Positions 8,818 through 21,842 of a stretch of 64,000 nt of DNA are shown in pieces; the stretch's first letter is position 1, and each line of letters begins with the position of its first letter. Location of the stretch: assembly GCF_025397915.1 (NCBI RefSeq), contig NZ_JALIDZ010000003.1, forward strand, positions 506,501 to 570,500, read 5' to 3'. The stretch comes from Microbaculum marinisediminis. Its GTDB lineage: Bacteria; Pseudomonadota; Alphaproteobacteria; Rhizobiales; Tepidamorphaceae. A program made the position numbers and the translations under genes. The notes under the pieces are model-generated. The model was not told where the DNA came from and ran no database searches. It was given only the letters and a program-made list of their open reading frames with translations.

Positions 8818-9951
8818 ATGGACGAAGACCGCCCGCTCCGCCGGGGTTGGACCACCGGAACCTGCGCCACCGCCGCCGCGAAGGCGGCCTATACCGCATT
8901 GGTCACCGGCGACTTTCCCGATCCGGTTACGGTGACGCTGCCCGGCGGGCAGACGCCGGCCTTCGCGCTGGCCCGGCACAGCCTCGATGACGGCGCGGCG
9001 CGTGCCGGCGTTGTCAAGGATGCCGGCGACGATCCCGATGTCACCCATGGGGCGCTGATCGTCGCGACGGTCAGGGCGGGGCCGGACGGCAGCGGCGTGT
9101 GCTTCAAGGCGGGCGAGGGCGTCGGCACGGTGACCAAGCCGGGCCTGCCGATCCCGCCCGGCGAGCCGGCAATCAACCCGGTGCCGCGCCGGATGATCGC
9201 CCAGGCGATCGCCGAGGTCTGTGCCGAGACGGGCGCGAGCGGTGACGTCGAGGTCGAGATCGCCATCCCCGGCGGCGCGAAGCTCGCCGAAAGAACGATG
9301 AACGGACGGCTCGGCATCGTCGGCGGACTGTCGGTGCTCGGCACCACCGGGATCGTCGTGCCCTATTCGTGCGCGGCGTGGATCGCCTCGATCCACCGCG
9401 GGATCGACGTCGCCCGCGCCACGGGGCTCGACCACGTCGCCGGTGCCACCGGCGACACTTCCGAAAAGGCCGTCCAGCGACTGCATGGCCTGTCGGAGGC
9501 GGCCCTGCTCGACATGGGCGATTTCGTCGGCGGGACGCTCAAGTACCTGCGCGCGCATCCGGTGCCGAAGGTCACCATCGCCGGCGGCATCGCCAAGATG
9601 ACCAAGCTCGCGCAAGGGTTTCTCGACCTTCATTCGAAGCGCGGATCGGTCGACCTCGAGGCGCTCGCCGACATGGCGACCGGCCTGGCCACCGACGGGG
9701 GCGGATCGGCGGCGCTGCGGGCCAAAATCGTCGGCGCCAACACCACGCCCGCGGCCTTTGCCGAGGCCGAGGCGGAAGGCATCCGGCTTGGCGACACGGT
9801 CGCGGCGGCGGCCTGGGACACGGCGGCGCAGGTCATCGGCGGGACCGACATGGTGCTGGAAATCGTCGTGTTCGACCGCAACGGCGATCTGGTCGGTCGT
9901 GCGCCGTTTGCTCCGGTTCATGACGTGCCTCGCGAGCGGAAGCGGCGCTGA
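8818..9951 (+). CDS. cbiD: cobalt-precorrin-5B (C1)-methyltransferase CbiD
   Basis: Methylates C1 of the corrin precursor. The diagnostic N-terminal motif [15 protein letters not shown] is intact just after the ATG chosen at 8818 (MDEDRPLRR); [15 protein letters not shown] and a long Gly-rich C-terminal half follow. 377 residues, normal for the family. CbiD is best known from anaerobic pathways, where aerobic organisms use CobF; here it stands among aerobic-type enzymes and no cobF is in the window. It is on plus inside a minus-strand gene series, and its last 34 bases overlap the 3' end of cobM. The open frame extends 69 bases upstream over the cobA start, which I do not include. Confidence 0.93.
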   Translation: MDEDRPLRRGWTTGTCATAAAKAAYTALVTGDFPDPVTVTLPGGQTPAFALARHSLDDGAARAGVVKDAGDDPDVTHGALIVATVRAGPDGSGVCFKAGEGVGTVTKPGLPIPPGEPAINPVPRRMIAQAIAEVCAETGASGDVEVEIAIPGGAKLAERTMNGRLGIVGGLSVLGTTGIVVPYSCAAWIASIHRGIDVARATGLDHVAGATGDTSEKAVQRLHGLSEAALLDMGDFVGGTLKYLRAHPVPKVTIAGGIAKMTKLAQGFLDLHSKRGSVDLEALADMATGLATDGGGSAALRAKIVGANTTPAAFAEAEAEGIRLGDTVAAAAWDTAAQVIGGTDMVLEIVVFDRNGDLVGRAPFAPVHDVPRERKRR

Positions 9952-10682
9952 TAGTCGGGATCGTAGAGGGCGCTCTCGCGAAAATCCTCGGATGCCAGAA
10001 CCGGTCCGACCAGGATCAGCGCGGTGCGTTCGATCGGTTGGGCGGCGACCGCGTCTGCGATGGTCGAGAGCCTGCCGCGGATGATGCGCTCCTCCGGCCA
10101 GCTCGCCCGATAGACGATGGCGACCGGGCAGTCCGGCCCGTAATGAGGCGTCAGGTCCCTGACGACCCGGTCGAGTGCGTGGATCGACAGGTGGATCGCG
10201 AGCGTCGCGCCGGACGCCGCGAAGGTCTCCAGCGTCTCGCCTTCCGGCATCGCCGACGCGCGGCCGGAGGTGCGGGTGAGGACGACAGACTGGGCGACCT
10301 CGGGAAGGGTGAGTTCCCGCCTCAGGGCGGCGGAGGCGGCGGCGAAGGCAGGCACCCCGGGCGTCACCGTATAGGGTATCCCCAGCGCTTCGAGCCGGCG
10401 GATCTGTTCGCCGAGCGCGCTCCATACCGACAGGTCGCCGGAATGCAGGCGCGCGACGTCCAGGCCGGCGGCCTGCGCTTTCTCGAATTCGGCGGCGATC
10501 TCGTCGAGGCTCATCGGCGCGGTGTCGACAATGCGCGCGCCGGGCGGGCAATGCTTCAGGATTTCGGCATTGACCAGCGAGCCGGCATAGAGACAGATGG
10601 AGCAGCTTGCCACGAGGTCGCGGCCGCGTACGGTGATGAGGTCGGGCGCGCCGGGGCCGGCGCCGATGAAATGCACCGTCAT
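9918..10682 (-). CDS. cobM: precorrin-4 C11-methyltransferase
   Basis: SAM-dependent corrin-ring methylase. 254 residues, starting [20 protein letters not shown], with the SAM-site motifs [21 protein letters not shown] and [13 protein letters not shown] and the conserved [11 protein letters not shown]. The ATG at 10682 overlaps the cobE stop as ATGA. The upstream in-frame extension is a shadow of cobE. The 3' end overlaps the convergent cbiD by 34 bases, so the two transcripts must be complementary at their ends. Confidence 0.94.
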   Translation of the reverse strand: MTVHFIGAGPGAPDLITVRGRDLVASCSICLYAGSLVNAEILKHCPPGARIVDTAPMSLDEIAAEFEKAQAAGLDVARLHSGDLSVWSALGEQIRRLEALGIPYTVTPGVPAFAAASAALRRELTLPEVAQSVVLTRTSGRASAMPEGETLETFAASGATLAIHLSIHALDRVVRDLTPHYGPDCPVAIVYRASWPEERIIRGRLSTIADAVAAQPIERTALILVGPVLASEDFRESALYDPDYQRRFRSRGTS

Positions 10683-11062
10683 CGTGGACCTCGCTCGGCA
10701 AGCGCGCAGGTGGCCATGGCGCTTGATATGCGCGGCAGAACGAGCCGCCCGTCGGTGCCGGCGGCGGCGAGTGCGGCGGCTTCGGCAACGGAGGCAAAGC
10801 CCGTCGCCTTCAAGGCGGTTTCCGACCGGGTCGGGCAGCGCGGCTCGACCGCCTTCATCGCCTTTTCGTCGATCAGAAGCAGTGGCAGGTTCATCCGTTC
10901 CGCCGCCTCGCGCGGGCCGGGCTCGTCGTCCTTGAAGCGCGGCGCCGCAAGCGCGGTGAACTTGCAATTGGCGATGCCGGCTTGTTTCACCGCATCCTCG
11001 ATCAACGCGACGATCTCGTCGGCGCCGCAGCCTTTCCGGCAGCCTATCCCCGCGACGATCAT
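10679..11062 (-). CDS. cobE: cobalamin biosynthesis protein CobE (CbiG C-terminal-like)
   Basis: A 127-residue protein beginning [18 protein letters not shown], the hallmark of the CobE/CbiG-C fold; [18 protein letters not shown] and [10 protein letters not shown] follow the expected pattern. CobE is genetically required for aerobic corrin synthesis in P. denitrificans, but its exact reaction is not settled. It lies between cobL and cobM with ATGA overlaps on both sides, so it is almost surely co-translated with them. Confidence 0.9.
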   Translation of the reverse strand: MIVAGIGCRKGCGADEIVALIEDAVKQAGIANCKFTALAAPRFKDDEPGPREAAERMNLPLLLIDEKAMKAVEPRCPTRSETALKATGFASVAEAAALAAAGTDGRLVLPRISSAMATCALAERGPR

Positions 11063-12324
11063 GGCGTCCCCTCGGGCATTTCCTCGGGCTTGAATGCCGT
11101 CCACTGGGTAACCGTCATCGCCGGACGGAACCCGTTGCGCGTGCCGATCCGCTCCAGCCGCTCGACGGACAGCCGCGTCAGCGTGCCGCCATATTTGCCG
11201 TGCGCCTCGATCAGTTTCGCCTCTGTCTCGAGCGTCACAGAATTCACCACCATCCGCCCGCCGGGGCGCAACGCCTCCCAGGCCCCCTCGACGACACCGT
11301 CGCCTTGGCCACCGCCTCCGACGAAGATCGCGTCCGGGGCCGGCAGGCCAGCGAAGGCATCCGGCGCCGATCCTTGCGTGACCTCGAGGCGCGGTACCCC
11401 GAGGCTGGTGGCGTTGCGCGCGGCGCGCGCGGCGCGTTCGGGGTCGCGCTCGATCGCCGTCGCCATGTTGGCGGGGTGGCACAGCAGCCATTCGATGGAG
11501 ATCGAGCCCGAGCCGCAGCCGATATCCCACAGCCGTTCGCCGGCGCGCGGCGCCAGTGCGGAGAGGGTGACGGCGCGGATCTCGCGCTTGGTCAGTTGCC
11601 CGTCATTCTCGAAGACGTCGTCGGGCAATCCGTTCGCCAGAGGGATGACGCGCGCGTCCGGGGCCGCCACGACTTCGATGGCGACGAGGTTCAGCCGGTC
11701 GACATCGTCGAAGCCGAAATCCTGTGCCGTTGTCATGCGCACCCGGTCGCGGTCGCCGCCCAGGGCTTCCAGCACGTGCAGCGTCGATCCGCCGAAACCG
11801 CGCCCCGCGAGGTATGCGGAGATACTGGCGGGCGTGGTCTCGTCGGCGGACAGGACGAGCAGCCTGCGCCCGGGCTGGAGGTGCGGCGCCAGCGTTTCGA
11901 TCGGCCGGCCGCAGCAGGTGATCGTCGCCGTATCCGCCTGCGACCAGCCGAGCCGCGAACAGGCGAGCGAATACGCCGATGGCGCCGGTATCGCGATGGT
12001 CTCTTCGGCCGCGACATGCGGGGAGAGCCGGCTGCCGATGCCGTAGAGATAGGGATCGCCGGAGGCGAGGACCGCGATCGTCGTGCCGCGGTGTCCGAGG
12101 ATATCCGGTATCGCGCCCTTCAGCGGACGCGGCCAGGGCTTCGTCTCGCCCTTGATCAGCCTCGCGGCAAGCGCCAGATGCCGCTCCCCGCCATAGACGA
12201 TGGCGGCGCTCTCGATCAGGGTGCGCGCGGTGGGTGTCAGGCCCTCGATGCCGTCTTCGCCGATGCCGATGATCGCAAGCCAGCGACGGGCGGGGGCAGA
12301 ACGGGCTTGCGTGGCGGCCGTCAT
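11059..12324 (-). CDS. cobL: precorrin-6Y C5,15-methyltransferase (decarboxylating)
   Basis: A two-domain enzyme of 421 residues: an N-terminal CbiE-like methylase ([28 protein letters not shown]) and a C-terminal CbiT-like Rossmann methylase with [14 protein letters not shown] as the SAM loop and [12 protein letters not shown] further on. It methylates C5 and C15 and decarboxylates the acetate side chain at C12. Start ATG 12324 ([10 protein letters not shown]) is chosen; an upstream open stretch crosses the divergent cobK start. Only 20 bases separate the cobL and cobK start codons, so their promoters must overlap each other or lie in coding sequence. Confidence 0.94.
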   Translation of the reverse strand: MTAATQARSAPARRWLAIIGIGEDGIEGLTPTARTLIESAAIVYGGERHLALAARLIKGETKPWPRPLKGAIPDILGHRGTTIAVLASGDPYLYGIGSRLSPHVAAEETIAIPAPSAYSLACSRLGWSQADTATITCCGRPIETLAPHLQPGRRLLVLSADETTPASISAYLAGRGFGGSTLHVLEALGGDRDRVRMTTAQDFGFDDVDRLNLVAIEVVAAPDARVIPLANGLPDDVFENDGQLTKREIRAVTLSALAPRAGERLWDIGCGSGSISIEWLLCHPANMATAIERDPERAARAARNATSLGVPRLEVTQGSAPDAFAGLPAPDAIFVGGGGQGDGVVEGAWEALRPGGRMVVNSVTLETEAKLIEAHGKYGGTLTRLSVERLERIGTRNGFRPAMTVTQWTAFKPEEMPEGTP

Positions 12325-12344
12325 CGGGTCATCTCCTGTGCCCC

Positions 12345-13118
12345 ATGACACTGAAGCTCCTGATCCTGGGCGGAACGACGGAAGCGAGCGCCCTTGCGCG
12401 CGCAATCAAGGACGACGCGCGTGTTTCCGCCGTCCTGTCGCTTGCCGGCACGACGAAAGCGCCGGCGAGGCCACCGATCCCCTTCCGTATCGGCGGTTTC
12501 GGCGGCGCCCAGGGGCTTGCCGACTATCTCATCGCCGAGCGGACGGATTTGCTGATCGACGCGACGCATCCTTTCGCCGCCGTGATGAAGGGCAACGCCG
12601 CCGAAGCGGCGCGCCGGGCCGGCGTGCCGCTCCTGGCCATCCGCAGGCCGGAATGGCGCGCCGAGCCGGGGGATGACTGGACGGTCGTTGCGGATATGAA
12701 ATCCGCTGCCGCAGCGCTTGGGCCCGCGCGCAAACGCGTGCTGCTCACCATCGGCCAGAAGGAGCTCGCGCCGTTCAAGGCCGCGCCGCAGCACGCTTAT
12801 GTCGTCCGCTCCGTCGACGCGCCGGCTGCCGACAGCCTGCCGCCGGACGCCCAGGTGATCACCGCGCGCGGACCGTTCGCCGAAGCCGACGAGCGCCGGC
12901 TGCTGGCGGAGCATGGAATCGAGGCGCTCGTCACCAAGAACTCGGGCGGAACGGCGACCCGAGCCAAGCTCGTCGCGGCGCGGTCGCTGGGCGTGCCGGT
13001 TATCATGGTGGCGCGTCCGCCGGCGCCCGACGTCGAGGCGGTCGAGACGGTCGAGGCGGCGCTTGCGTGGCTGGCACGTTTTCACGAGACCAACTCCTCC
13101 ACGCGGCGGGGCGTGTAG
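12345..13118 (+). CDS. cobK: precorrin-6A reductase
   Basis: NADPH-dependent reductase that converts precorrin-6A to dihydro-precorrin-6A. 257 residues; motifs are LLILGGTTEASALARA at the N-terminus, LLIDATHPFA near residue 70, the VLLTIGQKELAPF stretch and VTKNSGGTATRAKLVAA in the C-terminal half. It is on plus, divergent from cobL and convergent with cobJ, whose last 37 bases it overlaps. A riboswitch-led transcript running from cobJ to cobL would be antisense to this gene along its full length. Confidence 0.94.
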   Translation: MTLKLLILGGTTEASALARAIKDDARVSAVLSLAGTTKAPARPPIPFRIGGFGGAQGLADYLIAERTDLLIDATHPFAAVMKGNAAEAARRAGVPLLAIRRPEWRAEPGDDWTVVADMKSAAAALGPARKRVLLTIGQKELAPFKAAPQHAYVVRSVDAPAADSLPPDAQVITARGPFAEADERRLLAEHGIEALVTKNSGGTATRAKLVAARSLGVPVIMVARPPAPDVEAVETVEAALAWLARFHETNSSTRRGV

Positions 13119-13846
13119 ACCCAGGGCTCGCCATTTGGGCGGGGGACGAGGCGGGTGGCGCTCGAGCCGATCATCACGAGCGTGCGCATGTCGGCGCGGC
13201 TCGGATCGGCGGTCGCCAGATCGGCGATCTCGATCCGCTCGTCCGTCCGGCTGACGGCGGTCGCGAAGATCACCGGCGTGCTCGGCGCGCGGTGGGCGCG
13301 GAGCAGATCGAGCGCGGCGCCGAGCTGCCACGGCCGCGCCTTGGAGATCGGATTGTAGAGGGCGATGACGAAATCGGCGGCGGCCGCGGCTTCGATCCGG
13401 CGGGTGACGGTTTCCCAGGGTTTCAGGTTGTCCGACAGCGAAATCGCGCAGAAATCGTGGCCGAGCGGCGCGCCGAGGCGGGCGGCGGCGGCGAACATCG
13501 CGGAAATGCCGGGCACGACCGTCACCTCGATCTCCCGCCATTCCGGCTCGCCGTTCTCGATCGCCTCGAACACGGCCGCCGCCATGGCGAAAACGCCCGG
13601 ATCGCCTGAGGAAACGACGGCGACGTCCTTGCCGGCGCTGGCCAGTTCGAGCGCGGCGCGGGCGCGGGCGATCTCCTCGCGGTTATCCGACCCGTGTCGG
13701 CTCTGGCCGATTTTCGTCGGCACGCGGTCGAGATAGGTCGTGTAGCCGAACAGGTCGGTCGCGGCGTCGAGAACAGCACGCGCCTGCGGCGTCTGCAGGT
13801 CCTCGGCGCCCGGCCCGAGACCGACGATGGTGAGGCGGCCGGTCAT
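13082..13846 (-). CDS. cobJ: precorrin-3B C17-methyltransferase
   Basis: The ring-contracting methylase: it methylates C17 and drives extrusion of C20. 254 residues with VGLGPGAEDLQTPQA, LFGYTTYLDRV, SSGDPGVFAMAA, VPGISAMFAAAARLGAPLGHD and FVIALYNPISKARPW, all usual for CobJ. The ATG overlaps the cobI stop. It depends on the lactone made by CobG, which in this window looks truncated. Its 3' end runs 37 bases into the opposite strand of cobK. Confidence 0.95.
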   Translation of the reverse strand: MTGRLTIVGLGPGAEDLQTPQARAVLDAATDLFGYTTYLDRVPTKIGQSRHGSDNREEIARARAALELASAGKDVAVVSSGDPGVFAMAAAVFEAIENGEPEWREIEVTVVPGISAMFAAAARLGAPLGHDFCAISLSDNLKPWETVTRRIEAAAAADFVIALYNPISKARPWQLGAALDLLRAHRAPSTPVIFATAVSRTDERIEIADLATADPSRADMRTLVMIGSSATRLVPRPNGEPWVYTPRRVEELVS

Positions 13847-14586
13847 ACCGTCCTCCGTTCGGTCGGAACCAGGACGAGCGAGAAATAGGGGCCGTCGTCG
13901 TCCGGCTTGTCGGCGAGGCGGACGACCGTTTCCTCCGGCATGGTGCCGCGCTCGACATAGACGGCGCGGTCGAGCTTGCCGGCCCTGGCGAGGGCGGAGC
14001 GGACCTTGGCGAGGTTGCGGCCGGCCTTCATGACGACGGCGGCATCGGCGCCGGCAAGCCGTTCGGCGAGACCGTCCTCGTCCATGGTGCCGGAGACGAC
14101 GCAGAGCATGTCGTCGCCGCGGGTCATGGGAGCGCCGGCGCGGGCCCAGCAGCCGCTCATCGCGGTGATGCCGGGCACGACCTCTGCCGCGTAACGGCCG
14201 GCGAGGCGGTCGTGCAGATACATGTAGGAGCCGTAGAACAGCGGATCGCCCTCGCAGAGGACGGCGACGTCGCGGCCCTGGTCGAGCCGCGCGGCGACCT
14301 GCCGTGCCGCATCATCGTAAAAGGCGGCCATTTCGGTGCGATAACGCGGATCGCCGACGGGCACCTCGACCGTGAACGGGTATTCGAGGCGCAGTTCCTC
14401 CGCCGCCGGGTTGAACCGGCCCTCGACGATACGGCGCGCGTTGCCGCTCCGGCCGCGCTTTGAGAAGAAGGCGACGACCGGCGCTTCGCCGAGAATCCGC
14501 GCGGCCTTCAGCGTCATCAGCTCGGGATCGCCCGGGCCGACGCCGACGCCGTACAGTGTGCCGCTTTCGCCCGCCACGTCGCTCAT
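13843..14586 (-). CDS. cobI: precorrin-2 C20-methyltransferase
   Basis: SAM-dependent methylase making precorrin-3A. 247 residues from ATG 14586 (MSDVAGES); motifs GVGVGPGDPELMTLKAA, AVLCEGDPLFYGSYMYL, VVPGITAMSG and AAVVMKAGRNL match the family. It overlaps cobH upstream and cobJ downstream by four bases each. The longer frame upstream is a shadow of cobH. Confidence 0.95.
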   Translation of the reverse strand: MSDVAGESGTLYGVGVGPGDPELMTLKAARILGEAPVVAFFSKRGRSGNARRIVEGRFNPAAEELRLEYPFTVEVPVGDPRYRTEMAAFYDDAARQVAARLDQGRDVAVLCEGDPLFYGSYMYLHDRLAGRYAAEVVPGITAMSGCWARAGAPMTRGDDMLCVVSGTMDEDGLAERLAGADAAVVMKAGRNLAKVRSALARAGKLDRAVYVERGTMPEETVVRLADKPDDDGPYFSLVLVPTERRTV

Positions 14587-15230
14587 TCGGCCTCGCTCGC
14601 CAGCGCATTGACGGCGGCGACCGCCATGGCGCTGCCGCCCTTGCGGCCGCGCACGGTCATGAACGGCACGCGGCCGTCCGTCTCCAGCGCCTGTTTCGAT
14701 TCGACCGCGCCGACGAAGCCCACCGGCATGCCGATGATCGCCGCGGGCTTCGGTGCGCCGGCGTCGAGCATCTCGAACAGGTGGAACAGCGCGGTCGGGG
14801 CGTTGCCGATGGCGACCACCGCGCCGTCCATGCGGTCCCCCCACATCTCCATGGCGGCGGCGGTGCGGGTGTTGGCGATCATCTCGGCGAGGCCGGCGAC
14901 CTCCGGTTCCGACAGGGTGCAGACCACGCCGTTGCCGTTGGGCAGGCGGGGGCGGGTGATGCCGTTCGCCACCATCTGCGAATCGCAGAGGATCGGCTTG
15001 CCGGCCAGCAGGGCGTCGCGGGCGGCCCCGGTGAAATCGGGCGAAAACACCAGGTCGGCGGCCACATCGACCATGCCGCAGGCATGGATGACGCGCACCG
15101 CGACGCGCGCCTCGTCCGGCGTGAAGCGGGCGAGATCGGCCTCGGCGCGGATCGTCGCGAAGGAGCGGCGATAGATTTCGGCGCCGTCGCGGATGTAGTC
15201 GTATTGCTTCGGGTCCTGGGGGGCATTCAT
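14583..15230 (-). CDS. cobH: precorrin-8X methylmutase
   Basis: Moves the C11 methyl group to C12 to give hydrogenobyrinic acid. 215 residues from ATG 15230 (MNAPQDPKQYDYIRDGAEIY). The catalytic His is His49 in RVIHACGMVDVAADL. ILCDSQMVANGI and AIIGMPVGFVGAVESKQAL are further family signatures. The ATG overlaps the stop of the shortened cobG (ATGA). The in-frame upstream extension belongs to cobG sequence in another frame. Confidence 0.95.
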   Translation of the reverse strand: MNAPQDPKQYDYIRDGAEIYRRSFATIRAEADLARFTPDEARVAVRVIHACGMVDVAADLVFSPDFTGAARDALLAGKPILCDSQMVANGITRPRLPNGNGVVCTLSEPEVAGLAEMIANTRTAAAMEMWGDRMDGAVVAIGNAPTALFHLFEMLDAGAPKPAAIIGMPVGFVGAVESKQALETDGRVPFMTVRGRKGGSAMAVAAVNALASEAE

Positions 15231-16350
15231 CGGGAAAGCGTCTCCGCTGTTGTCGCCGCTCCGCCGGCCGGCGCGACATCGGGTCCGCGCAAGTGCCGGC
15301 GTGGGTCGGACGGGTCGGTGATGAGGTCGAGATCGGCCAGGGCCGAGAGAATTGCGGCGGTGTTGTCGTCGTTTACGGGCACGAAGGCAAGCGCGCGCCA
15401 CGGCGTCATGCGGACGGTCGCGTCGGCGAAGCGTTCGGACAGATCGGCGAGCGCGGCGAGCCTGTCCGCGTCGATGCGCCCGCGCGGCACGCCCGCGACG
15501 ATCGCGCCTTCGCGATGGCCCGCGAACGGGATCCGGCCGATCGGGCTGTCGGCCGGGGGCGGCGCGTACATGAGCTTCAGATGCGCGGCGCGGGTAGGTT
15601 GCACCCGGCCGGGGGCCACGTTGCCGGGGGGCACGCTGACAGCGTCCATGCGGCCAGAAACAAGAGGCCGGCCGGTCAGCTCGGCCATGGCAAGGATCGC
15701 GGTTTCACCGACCTTCTCCACCAACTCGCGCATCCTGTACGGCGGCGCGTCGGCGGGGCCGGCGAGTTCGAGGAACACCAGCGCCAGTCGCCGCGCCAGG
15801 GCAGGCGCTTCCTCCCGCCTACAGACGGCGAGCATGGCGCCGCCGCCGGGACCGATCGCCAGTTGGCCGTCCAGATCGCGCACAACGATATCGGCGTGCG
15901 CCTGCGGGACCGGCATCGTCCGGCCGCAATCGACAAGGAAGCCGAATTTCGGCGGCAGGGCGCGCAACGCCTGGGCTTCGTCCAGTTTCGCCTCGATGGC
16001 ACGCGCGATCGCATGGGAATCGAATGTGGTTTCCGGATCGTCGGGACCCAGGGGGTCGGCCGCGACGTTGCGCACCTCCTCGAGGGCGGCGTCGGCGCTG
16101 GCCAGGCCGTGCTCCAAAACGGTCGCGGCGAAGGTCCCGGCGGTATCGTGCCGCAGTCCGCGCACCTGCAGGTTCGCGCGATTGGTGAGGTCGATCAGGC
16201 CGTTGCCGCAGTCCCGCGCGGCGCGTGCGACCGCGCGCAGGCCCGGCGCCGGCAGGGTCGCCGCCGTCGGCTTGACCCGCACCAGCAATCCGTCGTCCGC
16301 CTCCATCGGCGTTACCACGCTCGGGCACCAGCCGACGCGTCCTTCCCGGC

Positions 16351-16354
<4 letters not shown>
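15227..16354 (-). CDS. cobG: precorrin-3B synthase CobG, apparently C-terminally shortened
   Basis: CobG oxidises precorrin-3A to the gamma-lactone precorrin-3B and is known to need an Fe-S centre. The N-terminal ferredoxin-like half-domain is clear (CPSVVTPMEADDGLLVRV; GNGLIDLTNRANLQVRGL), as are the middle LPPKFGFLVDCGR and the second half-domain ending in VRMTPWRALAF (residues 315-323). Family members continue with a C-x5-C pair and a later C-x3-C pair; here the chain stops at residue 375, about 55 residues after TPWR. Only four scattered cysteines exist (10, 49, 143, 178). It may be a deletion variant or non-functional. The stop overlaps cobH neatly, so this is not an obvious sequencing frameshift. 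Confidence 0.8.
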
Positions 16355-19974
<3,620 letters not shown>

Positions 19975-19975
19975 G

Positions 19976-21028
19976 TCAGCCTCGTATCGCCGCGTCGATC
20001 GCGGCCTGGTCGAGGCCGGTCTCGCCGATGACGACGAGGCGGCCGACGCGCTGTTCGGTCGGCGTCCACGGGCGGTCGTAGGCGTGGCGGAACCGGCCGC
20101 CGACGCCCTGCACGGCGAGCCGCATCGGCTTGGCGCTGACCGGCACGAAGCCCTTGATGCGCAGGATGTCGTGCGCCTCGGCGACCGCGCGGAGGCGGGC
20201 GACCAGGGTGTCGGGATCCGCGATCTCGCCGATCTCGACGACGAAGGACTCGAAATCGTCGTGCTCGTGGTCGTCGGCGCCGTCATGGTGCGAGGGGCGG
20301 GCGTCGAGATCGTCCTCGGCGGCGGCGCCGATGCCGAGCAGGACGGCGGGATCGATGCGGCCCTCGTAGGCCGAGACGACCTTCACCGCGCGCGGCACCG
20401 CGCCGGCGATCCCCTGCTTCAGGGCGTCGATGTCGGCCCCGTCGAGCAGGTCGGCCTTGTTGACGACGATCAGGTCGGCGGCGTTGAGCTGGTCCTCGTA
20501 GACCTCGGCGAGCGGGTTGTCGTGATCGACGGAGGGATCCTCCGCGCGCTGCCGGGCGATGGCGTCGGGATCGTCGGCGAACCGGCCGGTGGCGACGGCC
20601 GGGCCGTCGACCACGGCGATGACGCCGTCGACCGTCATGCGCGAGCGGATGGTCGGCCAGTCGAAGGCCTTGATCAGCGGCTTCGGCAGGGCCAGGCCCG
20701 AGGTCTCGATCAGCACGTGCTCGGGCGGATCGTCGCGGTCGAGCAGAGCCTGCATGGTCGGCAGGAAGTCGTCGGCCACCGTGCAGCAGATGCAGCCGTT
20801 GGCGAGCTCGACGATATCGTCGTCGGTGCAGCCGGCGATGCCGCAGCTCTTCAGGAGGTCGCCGTCGATGCCGAGCGAGCCGAATTCGTTGACGATGATG
20901 GCGATGCGGCGGCCGTTGGCGTTCTCCAGGACGTGGCGCACCAGCGTCGTCTTGCCGGCGCCGAGGAAGCCGGTGATCACGGTCGCGGGGATCTTCTCTC
21001 CGCTGAGCTTGGGGGCAGGCGCACTCAT
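19976..21028 (-). CDS. cobW: CobW family GTPase, cobalt chaperone
   Basis: A G3E GTPase of 350 residues. P-loop GFLGAGKT at residues 20-27, VNEFGSLGIDGDLL, the metal-site motif CICC in ELANGCICCTVADDF, NKADLL, and a His/Asp-rich linker (HHDGADDHEHDD) before the CobW_C domain. It is thought to deliver cobalt for corrin metallation, which fits its place directly before cobN. Starts at ATG 21028 in an ATGA overlap with the DUF1636 gene. The upstream open frame is a shadow. Confidence 0.94.
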   Translation of the reverse strand: MSAPAPKLSGEKIPATVITGFLGAGKTTLVRHVLENANGRRIAIIVNEFGSLGIDGDLLKSCGIAGCTDDDIVELANGCICCTVADDFLPTMQALLDRDDPPEHVLIETSGLALPKPLIKAFDWPTIRSRMTVDGVIAVVDGPAVATGRFADDPDAIARQRAEDPSVDHDNPLAEVYEDQLNAADLIVVNKADLLDGADIDALKQGIAGAVPRAVKVVSAYEGRIDPAVLLGIGAAAEDDLDARPSHHDGADDHEHDDFESFVVEIGEIADPDTLVARLRAVAEAHDILRIKGFVPVSAKPMRLAVQGVGGRFRHAYDRPWTPTEQRVGRLVVIGETGLDQAAIDAAIRG

Positions 21029-21432
21029 TCGGCGGCGTCCTTTATCGGGGATTGCGGGAAGGCGAGATGGGTCGGGAAGCGGCCGACGATGGCGTGGCGC
21101 AGCGACTCCGGCCGGCCGGAGCGCAGCACGGCGCCGCGGTCCGATTTCGCGTAGGCCGCGGCGTAGGCGATCAGGTCGTCGGCGTGGTCCGGGCCGATAT
21201 GGCCGACCATGTAGGCCCATTTGCCCGGCTGGGAGACGCCGGCGGAGCAGCCCTGCTCGCAATTGGCGAAGCAGACGACCGGTTCGACTTCGACGGGCGC
21301 GGCGTCGCCCATCGCGGCGAGCTTTTCGGCGACGGCCTCGTAGAGCAGCTTGCCGGGCGGCGTCTCGCCCTCGGCCAGGGGCGCGCCGTCCTGCTTGCAG
21401 GTGGTGCAGACGTAAAGGAAGGGTCGGGCCAC
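21025..21432 (-). CDS. DUF1636 domain protein, thioredoxin-fold metal/Fe-S candidate
   Basis: A 135-residue protein with an N-terminal CTTC pair (residues 9-12) and a second cluster CFANCEQGCSAG near residue 55, the pattern of the DUF1636 family. The fold resembles small 2Fe-2S ferredoxins. The family is regularly found with cobW and cobN, but its role is not established; cobalt handling or electron supply is inferred from context. It is the first gene after the cobalamin riboswitch and overlaps cobW by ATGA. Confidence 0.85.
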   Translation of the reverse strand: MARPFLYVCTTCKQDGAPLAEGETPPGKLLYEAVAEKLAAMGDAAPVEVEPVVCFANCEQGCSAGVSQPGKWAYMVGHIGPDHADDLIAYAAAYAKSDRGAVLRSGRPESLRHAIVGRFPTHLAFPQSPIKDAAE

Positions 21433-21583
21433 CGCTTCAATTCCCTCGTTCTTGGCGCGATCATCGCGCTGTCCAGGGTGCGTGGTCCGTTCCGCAGGCG
21501 ACGCCTTGTGGGAACTACGCCGACATCTCGGGTCGGTCGTCCGCGAATTGCCGGCGCACCCCGCCCGACGTCGCGGTCAGTTC
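21433..21583 (-). other. leader between riboswitch and DUF1636 gene
   Basis: About 150 bases of untranslated leader follow the riboswitch aptamer before the first gene. This is where an expression platform (terminator or ribosome-site sequestering helix) should act. It is GC-rich with several short inverted repeats, but I could not identify a clear T-run terminator by eye. Confidence 0.4.
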
Positions 21584-21782
21584 TGGACGGCAGGTCTCCT
21601 GGCTTGCGGATCGTCTCGCTTACCCGTCGCCTTCCCGGGCGCCACGACGTGGCACGTCGCCCAGTGGACATCAGACGGGCGGCTCTCCGCCTACAGTTGC
21701 GGGGGCAGCCGCGGCATTCGAAGCTTCCTTCGGCACCGCGTTCCCTTTTCACCTTCCTCAACAGGAAGGACCGTCACCGGAT
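21584..21782 (-). ncRNA. cobalamin (AdoCbl) riboswitch upstream of the DUF1636-cobW-cobN series
   Basis: Read on the minus strand, the conserved aptamer elements appear in order: GGTGACGGTCC at the 5' side (about 21780), GAAAAGGGAACGCGGTGC, GCCGCGGCTGCCCCCGCAAC, a CACTGG/GGGAAGGCG core, and the B12 box AGCCAGGAGACCTGCC at 21604-21589. This is a class-I cobalamin riboswitch. It should lower expression of the downstream cob genes when adenosylcobalamin is abundant. Confidence 0.93.
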
Positions 21783-21842
21783 TGACTATTGCCTTGCCGG
21801 GGGCGAGTCAATCGGGCTGGCAACGACGCAGCGAGGCGCATT

